Counted from the stretch's first letter, positions 22,209 to 35,044 are shown. The stretch: 64,000 nucleotides of DNA from Trichoderma breve (GCF_028502605.1 NW_026611593.1:1736001-1800000), one strand, 5' to 3'. The notes: generated from the letters alone by a model not told the origin. Translations and numbers: made by a program.

Positions 22209-25200
22209 ACTGCCTTCGGGTTGTGGTATAAGAAGCGCAGTGGGTATAAGAATTATGCTGACTGGCTGTGCGTGATGGCTTGTGCGTAGTGCTTTGTGCC
22301 CTCAGAGGCTTCAGCCGTCCATGAACGGCAGATGCGTTGGGCCAGATGTCGAATGGCAGAGGTAATGCAGCGCTATCGGGTGCAGACAGGCCGCAAGAAT
22401 GGAGACAAAGTAGCCCGACCGACGGGGGGGAGTAAATTACTCAATAACACAGGCGAAACAGCGGTACCTGGTAAAATATGATCATGTTAGCATTGCAGCC
22501 TGCAGCGAGTGGCCTGCCTATCCTTTGTCGATATGCAGCCCACAAGGCGATTTGGGTATGTCGCTGAGGATAGGGGGCTGAGAAGCATCCACGATGGAGG
22601 GGGGGTCATACCGCTCTCTCCCACAGAATGTCCGGAGAAGTCTTTGCGTGGTGTGTAGCGAACAAAGGCGAAGCGGAGCAACTGGGTCTCAAATCCCAGC
22701 CAGAGATATCCCGACCTGCGATGAACGAGATCCGCTTGAAGAAAAAAAAAACAGAGAGCAAAAACAACGAAAAAAAAAGAAAAAACAGGGTGACTCGGGG
22801 CGAGGGTTTCTTGTCGTCGGTGGCCAACAGAAGAGCGGTGGATTTTCCTTTTTTTCCCTTTGGGGAAAACTAATAAGATTTGATGACTGATGGACCTGCC
22901 GATAAAGTACCGCCGGGGGTGGCCAACGGACAAGTCGAGAACCGCAAGGCAACACTCGAAGCTACAACAAACTCGACGATGAAAAACTTGCCAGATGGGT
23001 TCTGGCTTCGGAAGAAAGAAAGAAGATGTAAGCAGCTATGGCTTATGGAGGTGCGATCGTGTGCACCAGCGTCTAGTTGAAGGGCGATTTGCGCAAAAGA
23101 GACTGGATGCAAAAGTCACGGGAATGGGCGCGCGGACAAGGGCGATTGCAGGGAAGGCCTTCGGGGGGACGCAGCGAGAGATCGATGTACATAGACAAGG
23201 GCCAGCGGTCTAGCGGTGCTGACGTCGCATATTCGTACAAGTATCCGACAAAAGAGATGGGAATAAAGACGAAATGAATGGAATGCGGTTCCAGAGCGGG
23301 AGAAGGAGAGTGAAGGTTTTGCAGTGGAAGACTTTGCGAGAGACAGAATGTCTTGCCTCGCCCAGGGCACATGGGCGAAACTATCGATAGGCAATGTACA
23401 AGTAGGTGAGATTTGACTGAAGTGGCTGCGTCCAGTCCGAAGCACACGCTGCGGTACATATGCATGTACATGTATGGACCGCATCACATCCAAAGAACTG
23501 CATAGATTGGTTAGTACTCATACGTACATACATGCAGATTGGAAATTGGCCTCGGGTGTGATTCAAGGGCCCTCACAAGGTGATTGCCGTAATTTAGCAT
23601 CCAGCCCAATCCTGGAGGTTTTGCTGCTCGCACCGGCAACAACAAAAAGCTGCACTAAACTGGTTGGTCGAGCAATGGCAACTCGCAAGTGGTACGAAAA
23701 GGAACATCCACATCAACTAAACTAAGCGGACAGCTGCCTCTTCAGCCGGCAGCTTGGATTAGGCTGGGCAAGTCCGGGCTAGCGCGGCGATTGGTCCCTG
23801 GGCGCCGCCCTGGCTGTGGCGCCACCTCGCGCTAGGGCTTTGGCGCTCTAGCGCTGCAGCAGGTGCAAGGGCCCCCCTGTGTCGCCAGCCACTGCAGTCA
23901 TTGTGTGGTGCTGCGAGCCCGGGAACCTGCGAACACGGCTGCAGAAGGACACCGGGCACATCCAACTGATGCGTGAGGTGCTGCAGGGAGACACGCAGCT
24001 TTGAGTGGAAATACAGCACGCGCTACCCCGCTGCAGCTGCATTTGCAGCACTAAGTGAGCCTCCAATTAGCGACCTCACGACCTGACGCGCATTGTAGCC
24101 CAGCACCACAAAACTCAATTCTCTTGGTTGAAGCAAAGTACAGCGCGTCCAAGCTGCATGTACCTCCATGCTGGGGAACATCCAACGCCGTCACCCGTCG
24201 CGTCGGTCCTCCACACGAGGCTATCCGTTAATATGCACACGGGCCACTCCTTACTCACAGCACCATCTCTCTAACACGACGTTGTCTTCGCTTCCCTTCA
24301 ATTATTTGCCCGATATCAATGTCCATCATGCAGATAAAGAAGCAATAATAATGCATCAACATTCCACCACTCACCTCCTTGGCCTTAATATAGCATAACG
24401 AGGGGAGAAGGAAACCAAGAAGAAGACGAAAAAGAAGAACCTCATCCACCACCTATCTCCCTCACCCGATCCCTCAACCAATGTCTTCCCTCCGTCTAAG
24501 CCGCGAGGGCCAATTTCAGAGCCTGTCCTCGCCATGCCCGATTCCCCGAGAATGGCACCAAGAATCAGGGGAGCATCCCGGGACTATGCTGAAGAGGTCC
24601 AAGTTCCCTTTTTAGCTCCCCTAGACATTTTCTTTAGCGTCAAAGGGTGCCCTCGTAACAATTGAGTCTATATTAGTATCGCAAGTATCGGCGAGTTGAC
24701 AGATGCAACATGAAGAAAAAAAAATTGGTTGGATCTGCTCTTCAGCCACCCCCAATGGCGTCTTTTCCGCATGGCCGACCACGCTGGATCCAAGCTGAGG
24801 CAAGGGACTATCGAGTCTTTCGTCTCCATCGTCATAGGCCACTGTGTCCATGTTCCAGTGAAACATGCAGCTCGTGTCTGTGATGTGATGTGATTCCGAC
24901 GAGAGAGATTCGAGTCATGCAGGCACCGTCTGCAAGGCCTCCGGCAATTGACCGCATTAGCACCTGCGTCCGTTGCTTGCTTGGCCTGTACGACATCTGG
25001 ATGCAGTAAAACGCTTTCCAAGGGTGTCGACATAATTTCTGATATGGATGGCATGCTAGTACCACCTAGGTATGGATCTACAAAGGTGATGTGAGCCTCT
25101 CCATGCTTTTAGCATCGCGAACAGAGCAAATGCCTCCATAAAATGTGACTCCGACTCCAGATTGCGGACACGGCTCCATCTAGTTCATTTTCTTTATCAG

Positions 25201-26491
25201 CAACAACAGAACTCACACGACTTCAAGTTCCCAATTCAGGACTCCCAATGGCCATTGTGGCGCCAAGATCCCGACTTCAGCTCCCTCGCTAAAGACCGAT
25301 GACGGGCGTTTTGCCTTGCTTTGGCTCAAATCTCTTTTCTTCTTCTTTGGCCCCCCTGTTCGTCGCGGGTTCTCAAGCCAACAAAGCGACGCGTTCTGCA
25401 AGGCACGAGGTCCAGAACTCCAAAATGCGAGAATGTGATCAGTCACACCAGCTCTAGGCCGGGGGCTCCAGCATTCTCATCCTTCAAACGTAGACTCGGC
25501 GACACCTTTCAGCGAGCCATGCTCCAAATCTCAATTTACACGTGCGAATAACGTGCAGCTTCTCGCGGTGCTTCTATAAATGCACCTTTACACCACAGCA
25601 ACGTGAAACACCCTAGAATAACTGTAATTCCCGTTTTGGGTAGCACAGACCGTTCTCCGGAATTATATTCATGCTCCCCCCAAGATTAGAGTGCGTATTA
25701 ATACGGCTCCAGATGATGGACGATTACGATTGCGCTTTTGCATAGGGAAATCAAGATGAGAACCCCTGGTCTATGCTCTGGTCGCTGAGGCAATCATCAC
25801 CAGAACGTGCCACGGTCGCAATTCGTATCAGTTCTGCTGGCTAGTCAATGTCAGACGGAAGCACACCACCGTGATGAATTGTGACATTTCCGTGGCTCCG
25901 CCGTCTATCATGCACGGGACAGGGGCCGATTGGAATGGCACATGTCACCCAGAGGCTGATCGTGGAGCTACGTGAGAGCCATCGTTTGATCATCGCTTTA
26001 GCATAAAGCACGGTCTACAACTTGGACAAGAGCACGCGTGTTAGTGTCTATCCGGTTAGTGAGTAGTAATGGGGGTTTTGCTCGTATCCGAGATAGCTGT
26101 ACATGAACTCTCATCACAAGTCACAAACGACACTTCTTGTTAAGAGCCATGCTGTATCATATGAGTTCTCCCAATCTTCAATCCTATTGTCCATCACAAC
26201 CAACTTCCATCTACAAGGTATAGCGGAAAATAAAACATGAAGATAATATGCAAATCATTCATCCATCCAATCGTATCCCATGAACCTCATGCCTCAACGT
26301 CAGGGTTCACATATCAAATTTCCATTCAACCACATGAAAGCAAGACATTGATATCTCGGCAAATATCCTCCTCACCAGCCCTACCAGGCTCAGGCTCATC
26401 ACTCGCCATCTCGGCTATCATTATTGGCATAAACGATTTCTCACTTATACACCCCAGGGACCCCCCTTCAACGCCACATGTGTCGAAATAA
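22209..26491. other. 4.3-kb non-coding gap
   Basis: Lies between the kipA start and the STK19-family gene's stop, both on the minus strand. Holds the kipA promoter and much unexplained DNA. A-rich tract at 22739-22790; GC-rich island at about 23760-24060 with repeated CTGCAG (listed separately). ORFs in the 24-26 kb part have no domain. I see no tRNA, rRNA or transposon sequence. Confidence 0.55.
23760..24060. repeat. GC-rich island with recurrent CTGCAG palindromes
   Basis: About 300 bp visibly richer in G+C than its flanks. Five CTGCAG palindromes lie within 183 bp (23854, 23892, 23939, 23981 and 24031), with further GCTGC/GCAGC words. No coding signature. It may be an eroded repeat or a structured RNA; function unknown. 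Confidence 0.4.
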
Positions 26492-27616
26492 TCACCCTCC
26501 CAACGCCCTCACTCCCCTTCCAACACTCCCCGTCTCAAAAACCTCAACGATGCCCAGCCCAACCGCCTGCCCCAGAACCCACTCCCACTCGACACCCCAA
26601 AAGTCCTTCCACCGCGTCCCGTAAAGACCTCCTCCTTCAAACCGCTCTCGAAACCAGGCCTCCGGCGCCTCGCCCCATCTCGTCTTGTCCAGCAACTCGC
26701 GAAGCCAGTCCACCGCCCCCTCCGCGAGCTTGAGATACCGCCCGTGTCCCGGCACCGCGATGCGGAAGTCGGACGCCTCTGATGAAGCCAGCGATGAACC
26801 CGTCAAGGTCGGCGCGCCGCCGCTACCGCCCGCAAGATGAAGCGCATTCTGGCCTCCCACCGCCGAGACGCTCCCAGAGGCAAAGCGGGACACGTGATGG
26901 ATAGAAGTCAAGGTCGTGCGATCTTCAGGACGGACATGAAGCGTCGTCCCCGGCGCGGCCTTTAGCGAGCTCGTCAGGAATCCCGCTCTCACCAGCTCGT
27001 CCGTCTGTGCATGCGTCACGGCGCCCCTGGGAAGCGTCTGAGCCGTAGGATTCTTCTTCAGAAACTCGAGGAACTGCTCTTTGGCCCCTTCAGACATGCC
27101 CGTCTTGCGCACCATGGCCTCCAGATCCGATGTCTCAATCAGGGCCTCGCCCATGCCGCCTCGCCGCTCGACCCTCACTTTGCGCAGCACGCCGCTTCGA
27201 GAGAGCTCGACCACTTCGCGCTCCACCTTTGACGGCGAAGTCAGAATCGCATTCAGGTGGCCCAGCGTGACGATGGGCGGCACCGTCAGCCTGTAGTTGA
27301 GAATCTCAGCCGACCGCGTAGACTTGAACCCCGTAGGCGGAACGGGCGTGAACATGCCGTTTCGAACATATCGCATCGCCTGGACCACGTCTCTCAGCGT
27401 CAGCTCCTCCTGGAGCAGCTTGACGACTCCCACGTCCGAGAGCTTGTCCTGAAACTCTGCATCCAGGTCATTTTTCGCCGCCGGCCTCTTGGCCTTCCGG
27501 GGAGACTGGGATGAAGCCTTTGCGGTGCTTGTAGAGCTCTGTCTGGCCGGGCTTGGCCTGCTCGGCTTCCTCACCCGGTTGGATTTGCCCAGGATAGAGC
27601 GTAGGTTTTGTGGCAT
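26492..27616 (-). CDS. stk19: STK19-family winged-helix protein
   Basis: Single exon, 374 aa. A basic Ser/Pro/Arg N-terminus (1-50) precedes a globular region. The globular part (LQEELTLRDVVQAMRYVRNGMF, LNYRLTVPPIVTLGHLNAILTSPSKVEREVVELSRSGVLRKVRV, LVRAGFLTSS) has the repeated winged-helix pattern of the Stk19 family. Despite the name, human STK19 is now known as a winged-helix DNA-binding factor in transcription-coupled repair, not a kinase. No kinase motifs (VAIK, HRD, DFG) occur here, which agrees. The C-terminal WLRELLDKTRWGEAPEAWFRERF segment is probably another winged-helix element. Nuclear localisation is likely from the basic N-terminus. Assignment rests on sequence pattern only. Confidence 0.8.
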   Translation of the reverse strand: MPQNLRSILGKSNRVRKPSRPSPARQSSTSTAKASSQSPRKAKRPAAKNDLDAEFQDKLSDVGVVKLLQEELTLRDVVQAMRYVRNGMFTPVPPTGFKSTRSAEILNYRLTVPPIVTLGHLNAILTSPSKVEREVVELSRSGVLRKVRVERRGGMGEALIETSDLEAMVRKTGMSEGAKEQFLEFLKKNPTAQTLPRGAVTHAQTDELVRAGFLTSSLKAAPGTTLHVRPEDRTTLTSIHHVSRFASGSVSAVGGQNALHLAGGSGGAPTLTGSSLASSEASDFRIAVPGHGRYLKLAEGAVDWLRELLDKTRWGEAPEAWFRERFEGGGLYGTRWKDFWGVEWEWVLGQAVGLGIVEVFETGSVGRGVRALGG

Positions 27617-28158
27617 TTTTTTCCCTTTCTTTTTCTGTGAATTGACGTGCCGAATTCCTTCTTTCGACTTATTCAGACCGACGCGACGAATATGAAACTC
27701 CAGTCTCCGGTGAGTGACTCCTGTTGCCTAGTGTATTATCATCCTGTCATGTCAGGCACACATCGAGAGCAACGTGGCGAATTCGCAGACGAGTGAGAAA
27801 TCATCTGAAAAAGTTTCATCCAAAATGCCCAGAATGTAGAGAGCAAGCCATGAATAGGTATGAAGAGAGTTAGTTAGTACTCAGTCGCCGTATGAGTAAT
27901 GGGCAAAATTTAGATTCTGTGGCAAATCATGAACCACTGCTCTGAAAATCATTCCATCGGCTTACTAAACTTAGATCAAGAGCAGCCTCACTACGCGTAT
28001 TAGTCGCAAATAGGCAATTTGAAGCCAACCATTATCTTCACTTAGATTTCGCTATAAATTTCAGTTCCGCTAAATCAACAGTTCCGCAATGCAATTTGAC
28101 CAACCACTTATGCCCATGCTCTCCCTCCATTAATGCAAATTCGACAGCACTCCAACAA
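27617..28158. other. Intergenic
   Basis: Promoter and leader of the STK19-family gene, plus the 3' flank of the SulP gene. A/T-rich; nothing else is seen. Confidence 0.55.
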
Positions 28159-31100
28159 TTAGCCAGCTGTAGTCAAAATATACGACGTAATTGCGCTCAT
28201 CCGCTCACTCGTCAGCTTCAGCGAAATCTTCAAAAACTCCCTTGCAATCTCTGGATCCTTTTGCTGAAGCCTCTTCCAAGACTCCTGCCCCATCATCCAA
28301 ACAGTGCAGTCCCTCTCGACTTGCGCTGTCGCTGTCCGGCTCATTTCGGAGAAAAAGGGCAGCTCACCCAAAGTAGTTCCCGCGACGATGCTTTCGCAAA
28401 ACCAGCCTTGTGGCAAGTCATATTCCGCTCGGATGATGCCACGCTCAAGGAGGTAGAAACCGTCTGCCGGCTCGCCACGTTTGAAAAGGACTGTGCCAGC
28501 GGCATATTCCTTACGCTCAAAGTACGGAGTTGCCTGGAACCAGAAGTCCTCATTCTTGTCGCTCAGTCCCTGGAAAATCTGCAACATGAGCCGCAGAGGT
28601 TCATTAAAGCTCTGCCATCTGGACCGGCGTTGAATCTCCACACTGTTGAGTGCGTCCTGGGCCGCTTCAGCAAGATGATTGCGACGTGGAGAGTTGAACG
28701 GAGCATCAAAGGAAGCCAGCGTCGCCGAAGTTGTTGGAACATCTAGGTTGGCGGTAGTATGCTTCGTCGAATTCAGCTCTTCTTGTCGGGCGTAGAGAGT
28801 TTTCAATAACTCGTTCTCGCAACTTTCTAGAGCCGAGTTCAAGTCTGGCAGCAACATAACTTCGATATTCCCGCTGCCTAGACCTACGGCCCTGATGCTT
28901 CGACCAAGTTCGCTGTCGGCATCTATGCCACTCAAAATAAGGCTGACGCCCTTGTTGTTCAATAACCGACTGATTGTGTTAAAGGCTTCACCAGCAGAGT
29001 AGTCAAGCCCACTGACGTGCCACATATCGAGAATAAGGAACTTGATCGGCTTCTTGGCAAACGCGTGATCGTCTAGGAGCGCTCGTATCTTGGCTTCCAC
29101 GCTGACGACGGTGCCAAAGAACAGATATCCAGTGAGCTTCATGATGTAAATTTGCCGGCCGACTTGTTGCAAATAGTTGTCCTGTGACGGATTGCGTCTG
29201 ACGGTAGATGTCACGACTTCACCATCATAGGATGCTCGAATGGCCGATACTCTTGACGTCTGGATAACGAGTGATATAAACGCCAGTAATATTCCAACGC
29301 CAATGCCAACCACAAAGTCATAGATGCCCATAACTAGGACGATGATGATGACGGTGGCATACTCTGCAGGCCTAAGTTTCTTCCGTGGAAGCCATACCGC
29401 CTCAAGAAGCAGCTCAAATCCTAGGTCAAAAATGAGCGTTCCGACCATCATGACGGGGATCCATCCGATGATGCTAGGGCCAATGACCATGACTCCGAAT
29501 GTTAGAATCGCAAGCATATAGCCAGCAAGCCGCTTGTTGCCTCCGGATCGCAAGAAGAAGACAGTATTGGCGTAGACTAGATAGTTTTGAATGCTACCTA
29601 TGCACCCTGAAACGAAGTTGGAGTATCCATGAAGCTTTAGCTCCTTGTCTAAGTCGGCATTGTCTTCTCCACAGTTGAGCGCCAACGCGGGGACATTGAT
29701 AGGAACGTGAAGAATGCCAAAGAAAGTTAGGGCAAACATGGCCGGGATTACCTGAATGATTGCACCCCAGTTCACCAATTGAAGTTCTGTTAAAATCGTT
29801 AATATTGATATTGGTGAGAATGAGGCGAAGAGAATACTCACGATACAAGGTGTAAAAGTACCACCAAGGTTCATCCGGAGGAGGTCCAACGAAAATCCAA
29901 CCGTGATCTCGGAGCGCGCTCGGATCCAAGGTATCAAGAGAGAAGACAAATAGGTAAAAGACTAGTGGAATGGCCAAGATGAAGAGGGGAAGGAAGTACT
30001 TGGATGCACCCTTCATCTGGCCATAGAATAGAATAATGGCCAAAACAAGAGGACAGACCCAAAGAGGAATTGTCTTGGTATCCATGAGCTTTTGCAGTGT
30101 ATCGAGGTTATACTCAAGGCTGCCTTCCAGCCGGGCGGAAACCTCGAAGCCGGTAGCTATCAAGAACCAACCAACGCCACCAATACATCCTATTAGGATA
30201 TGCCTGGGGATAAATCCGACCATAAAGCCAAACTTGAATCGGCCCATAAGGTAAAACACCAGGCCAGTTAGCATAGAGCTCAAGGCATAGGCGACGATCG
30301 TTGTGGCGATGACCGCGTCAGGATTGTCTTCGCCAACAATATCCAAAATCTTGGCTGCCATATTGTGGAAGAAAGGAACGACCTCAATCTGGACCAGGGT
30401 TAGATAAAACGGCTAGATGCAGTTGGTATAGGACAATTTATACGTACAAGTTCAGATCCTACAGCTCCTCTGAATATGCTGCCTGTGGAAAAGACCAGCT
30501 GTGCCACAATTGTGCTGACATAGTATATAGAAATACCAGCAGATCCCAAATGAGAGAATAGAGGAGTTCCCAGTGGAAACAAGATCATGCCTAGTCCGGT
30601 CAGCCAAGTTCGTTCGGTGATAGTACAGGAAGTGCTTACCATATGACAGGGCGTCCAAGATGTTTAGAAGTAAACCAACGGCAACGGCTGGAAGACAGGA
30701 AACTGGCTCCACCACGATAGTCTCCCAAATGGCTCTTCGATTCCAACTACGTGGACTAGATGCTACCTTTGCGATTTGGCCGAGATGATGCTCCATTTTC
30801 TGACGTTGCTCGGCAAGTCCACGCAGCCACCTTCGTCGAGCTTGAGTCTTTTGGCCTTCGATATCGAGATCGACACTGCTACTGGCTCCTGATCCAGACT
30901 CCTGCCTGCCGAGAAGAGGAGTATACTCTGATGCCTCTGATACTTCGGGTTCGCCCGTCTGTGACTGTTGTTGTGTCTCATCCACGTGTGACGACTGGGA
31001 TTGTCCAGCATCGACATTGTCGAGCCGAGCTTGCGGGATACTTGTCTGCTCTGTCACCGACGATGGAGGAGATGATTTCTTGAGTAGATTGGCAAGCGCA

Positions 31101-31670
31101 GAAGGCCCTTCTTCTCTCACTGCGTTCTCTCCATCCTCTCTATCTTCCGGTGACGGCGGCTCAGATACTTCAGGTATTGTCCCTGACGAAGGGCGTATGC
31201 TCATGCCTCCCTCAATGGAATCGGCATCTCCAAACTCTGGGCCGAATACATCTTGAATTGACGGTCTGTTTCTCTGGAGGAAGCTCGGGCGACGCTGTGT
31301 TGAGCCATCGGACAGCAAATAGCTTGCCAGCTCGGCGGTATCTTCGCGAACACTCCTCGCATTCTGCGCGCTGTCCACCGGAACTACTCCTACAGTTAGC
31401 GGAACATGGCGTCTGATCAGTATGGCACGAAACCTTACCCAATTGATCTCGCATTGAAGCATGGATGAAGGAGCGAATGGGTTCTTTATATCCTTGCTGA
31501 GATCCAACAGAGGAAGAGAGCTGCTGGTGTTGCAAGGTCCCAGCTTCCAGCGTCGAGCTCCCAGCGTGACTCGCCGCGTCTGTGCGATCATTGTGTGACT
31601 GATCCATCTGTGAAACCGAGCTGGAAGCTCTCTTCCGCCACGGCGAGAATCCTAAGACAGAGGACGACAT
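28159..31670 (-). CDS. vsb1: SulP (SLC26-like) transporter with STAS and cyclic-nucleotide-binding domains, Vsb1-like
   Basis: Five exons: complement(31439-31670, 30640-31389, 30448-30590, 29842-30388, 28159-29786), 1099 aa. All four introns (49-59 nt) have GTRNGN donors and restore the frame exactly. Residues 1-300 are a Ser/Glu-rich cytosolic region with a vacuolar-type EYTPLLG di-leucine-like motif. About 305-740 is the multi-pass SulP core. A STAS domain follows (about 767-870). A CRP/PKA-type cNMP-binding domain is at 972-1099 and retains the phosphate-binding cassette pattern GEL...SRTATA. The order SulP-STAS-cNBD matches yeast Ygr125w/Vsb1, a vacuolar membrane protein needed for storing basic amino acids, so a vacuolar anion- or amino-acid-linked transporter is likelier than a plasma-membrane sulfate permease. 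Start at 31670 preferred (A at -3); 31724 is possible. Confidence 0.92.
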
Positions 31671-32919
31671 GTTTGAGCATCCAATGGTGGAGCTCTGCCG
31701 ACGAGCTGATCGGCAATGCTTCAATCACGAGCCGACATGAGCATATGGGATCGGGTTCAGAAAGACTTGACGCGGGATAGGCGGCGATTGAGGATGACCA
31801 GAGGCCCAGGCTATGTGCGGAGCAGGCAAACGAACTGGAGGAGAAAGAGAAGAAAGGGTGGCGCAAGCAAGGAGAAAAGACATGCAGAAGAGAGTTGAGC
31901 ATCATCAAGAGATAACGGCTATCAGGGATTGAAACTTTGCTAAATCAAGAAATTTCCGGGGCGGTGGCGCCGAGGCCGGGCCGTGCAAATGAAGCTGGAC
32001 CTTATCGCAACGAGATTATGAGATTGTCCGGTGCCATATCTTTACATAACGATTCATAATTGCAATTGCTTACTCGCACATGCAGCCAGCTCTGCGGCGG
32101 TGGTGCTAGCAGACTTGCTTGCTCTGATAGCTTCAATTGCTTCGCGGCACCTGGATGTACGTGACCAGTGACCTGCAATGCGATCGATGTGCGCTCGGCT
32201 TGTAAATGGGCATACCTCATCCTTCAGGCCTAGCCTCGTCCACCACCCAATGAACCGTGAGATAAATGCCCACTCTCTGCACGTCTTCTGCAGCTTTAGA
32301 CTGCATTAGTGGGCGGAATCGAGAACAATCGACGTTGCACCATGTGCGTTTCACTGATCTAACGCAATTTCTCCCCCAAAAGTCACGAGTGCGCGATATC
32401 CTCTGCCGGTAACAACATATCACTCTCACCAGACAAGGGCATTTTGGCTATATACTGCTCATGCTTTCGAGCTTCAGCAATGGAGAGGCCTCCAGCTATC
32501 AATAATGTCGCATTGGTTCTTCAGTCAACCTGGATTGTGCTGCCTTGGATGAAAAGTGGAAAGTGAAAAATGAAAAGTGAAAGTTGAAACTACTATAGCC
32601 GTGATGTAATGTAACCGAAAAGTCAAGTCCCCCGAAACACCCCCTCCGGCTCATCCACCGCTTTTTAGACGAGCCAAACGTAAAGTCATTATCCTTGTAA
32701 CACGCCAGTCAATGTCATGATGTGATAATTGCGCTGCTTCAGTGTGTCCAAGCCCCGAAAGAAGCCTTCACCTTCCTCAGTAATTGATTGACATCTCTTC
32801 GTGTCTCAACCTCAACTTAAATCGAAACAGCGCTCCTACCATAATTGTCTTTCTTACTGTATCATACGTTGGTCCTTTTTTGTAGAGGAGGGGCCTCATG
32901 ATACGTGTGTACAACTGTC
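31671..32919. other. Intergenic, with GAAAAGTG-type short repeat
   Basis: SulP promoter and psf1 3' flank. Imperfect direct repeats of GAAAAGTG/GGAAAGTG occur at about 32551-32590. No ORF is supported. Confidence 0.5.
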
Positions 32920-33676
32920 TCAGCTGAGCTTCTGCAGATATCCTTGTGCAATTAACCGCTCTACGTCTCCCTGTCGAACGTAGAATTGGCTGTTCTTTGT
33001 CAAAGTAATTGCCCTGTAATCTCCTGGTAAGCTTCATCTTCAAGTCAAATATGGAGCTCTACTTACCCGTATTCTGTCTGAATCTCACCCGCATCTTTGA
33101 GAACACGAACGTCGATGAACAGGTCCCTTGGTGGCTCTAGGCTACCAGTGAGATCAATATCGGTCCACTGTCCCTTGTAAGCTGCCAGTAAATCGCCGTA
33201 TTGTCGCACATAGTCTTCCTCCTGTGGGCTGAGACTGCTCGTGGATCCATCGCCGCTCGCCACTCCTTTGCTGCCGGATGCACCACCGTCTCGTACCTGC
33301 TGGCCAGACAAGTCAATGACATCCGCGCCATTCCAGACAAGCTCTTCCAGTTTGTCGGTGCGAGTTCTGTGATATGCCAGCAAGCACCGCTTGTTTCTGC
33401 GCATTGAGATGTGATTCACAAGAAGTGTGTATGCTACCGCCTGATCCTCTGCTGGGTCGAACGAGCCCTGGAAGGGCTCAAGCAGATCATCAACATCTTT
33501 GTTGAGATCTCTGACTTCTCTGGTCACTGCACGAACAAGCTCAGCTTGGTATGGAGGCAGATGTGCCAAATTCTGAGTTCTCTTGGCGTGTTGGACCTGC
33601 GGAAACTGTGAGACGCGTGGTGGGAAGCCATATCCAGGACGAAACGTACCAGTTTGATGCCCAAGTCTCCATACAT
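32920..33676 (-). CDS. psf1: GINS complex subunit Psf1
   Basis: Subunit of GINS, which with Cdc45 and Mcm2-7 forms the CMG replicative helicase. Three exons: complement(33650-33676), complement(33067-33596) and complement(32920-33013), 216 aa. Exon 1 has nine codons (MYGDLGIKL). Exon 2 holds the alpha-helical A domain (HLPPYQAELVRAVTREV, RRNKRCLLAYHRTRTDKLEELVW) and the linker LSPQEEDYVRQYGDLLAAYKGQWTDIDLTGSLEPPRDLF. Exon 3 finishes the small B domain (EYGAITLTKNSQFYVRQGDVERLIAQGYLQKLS). Exon 3 recovers the conserved Psf1 C-terminus, which an unspliced reading would lose at a TAA overlapping the donor (GGGTAAGT). Length matches the family. Both ends are well supported by homology to known Psf1 sequence patterns. 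Confidence 0.95.
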
Positions 33677-35044
33677 CTTACAAAAGACTCGGATTTATTA
33701 TTTTGCTTGTGAAATTGGCGTTACTGCTATTATGTTGAGCACTCTGAATCCAGATAAAGAGCCTATTATGCGTTGCCAGCACGTTGCGAGAAACAGTGTT
33801 CAATGTCTTATCCTTGGGTGGAAATCCAGCTTTGGTTTGGCGGCTGCTAGAAATCGAGATCACGCTGAGGCCCCACCATCCTCAACCGCCCTACAGGTAC
33901 AGAGTACTCGTGCCCAATCGCGAGAGCTGGCTTATGAACGCTGATATTACAGGAAACAGTGTTTCGATACACTCTTTAAAAAATAGCTATTATAGCAGAT
34001 ACTAGAAGGATGCAGTCATAGCAATATGTGGTGCTGAAAAGCTACTCCCATCCAATTCATTCTTGATTGTAGATTTCTGCGTCACGACGCTAGCTGTGCA
34101 GTTCAAACACTCATTTGCCATGATGTTATTGGAGCAGTACTCTTCAACGGTAATATTTATGAAAAGCTCTAGACTATAAATTCATGTATAGTACTACTAC
34201 TATAAATTGGCATTAAACTAAGCATCACCTTACCTTTCACCGGGACAATCCGCCGCAGGGTTGCAATTTTATTCAACAGCTGCTGTTCCAGCTAGATTGC
34301 CGATGTGTCATGTCCAGCTTGAACATTGTCCTGAATTTCATCTTTGGAAGCTAAAGCAGCACACTAGTTAGCAATGCTGCTGAATACGCATGGTAATGAA
34401 TTTCGAGAAAGAAAAAGTGTCATGGCGTAGAGTTCAGTGTTGCACAATGTGCTTGTTGTGTCGTCTTGCGGCGGGTCTTGAGGCCGCCTCCGAAACACGG
34501 ACCAATGTTTTTCATCATAATGTCTCCGGGGATTGCATACTATGAAGTGAAAAGAGAAATTGAATTCATACCTGTCGTTTGATGCTGAAAGTTTCCGTCT
34601 GAATATTAGTACTGATGCCATGAGCATCTCGATCCAGCTGGCGTAAGATATATCGCCTGAGAGAAATGTCGCATCTCTCGTAGAATAGCTGTGCAGAGAC
34701 TAGCTATTCAATAGATTTAGCACAAAAAGTGCTTGATCGAAGAAGTCTTCGTTTGAGATAGAAGAATAGAAGGAGAAAAAAATTGGCTGCAGAGGGAAGC
34801 TTATTTATTTGATCGACAAAAAATTGCTGCTCTATCGATATGGGATAAATATCGGCCCGAAGCCCCACTCTTGCTCCAAGCTCGACGTAAGAGCTCCTGT
34901 AGCCTACAGTAACGCCCGCCACCAAGCTGGCATGGACGGCATATGGAGTTCAGCATCAAGCAAGCCTAACCTCAATTCTGTACGGACCTCTCTTTCACAA
35001 CATCAACGAAACGGTCCTAGGCACAGCTCACCGGGTGTTTCACA
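33677..35044. other. Intergenic between divergent psf1 and rpn13
   Basis: 1.37-kb divergent promoter region, A/T-rich in the middle (about 33960-34300). No gene is supported. Confidence 0.55.

Noticed and set aside
24668..25054. 128-codon minus-strand ORF with a Cys/Arg-rich part (CRRPCRRC)
   Set aside because: No family signature, no splice-supported extension, and the sequence loses protein character after about 45 residues.
33613..33618. ACGCGT (MluI cell-cycle box) in psf1 intron 1
   Set aside because: The hexamer occurs several times elsewhere in the window, including inside coding sequence, so it is not evidence of MBF control.
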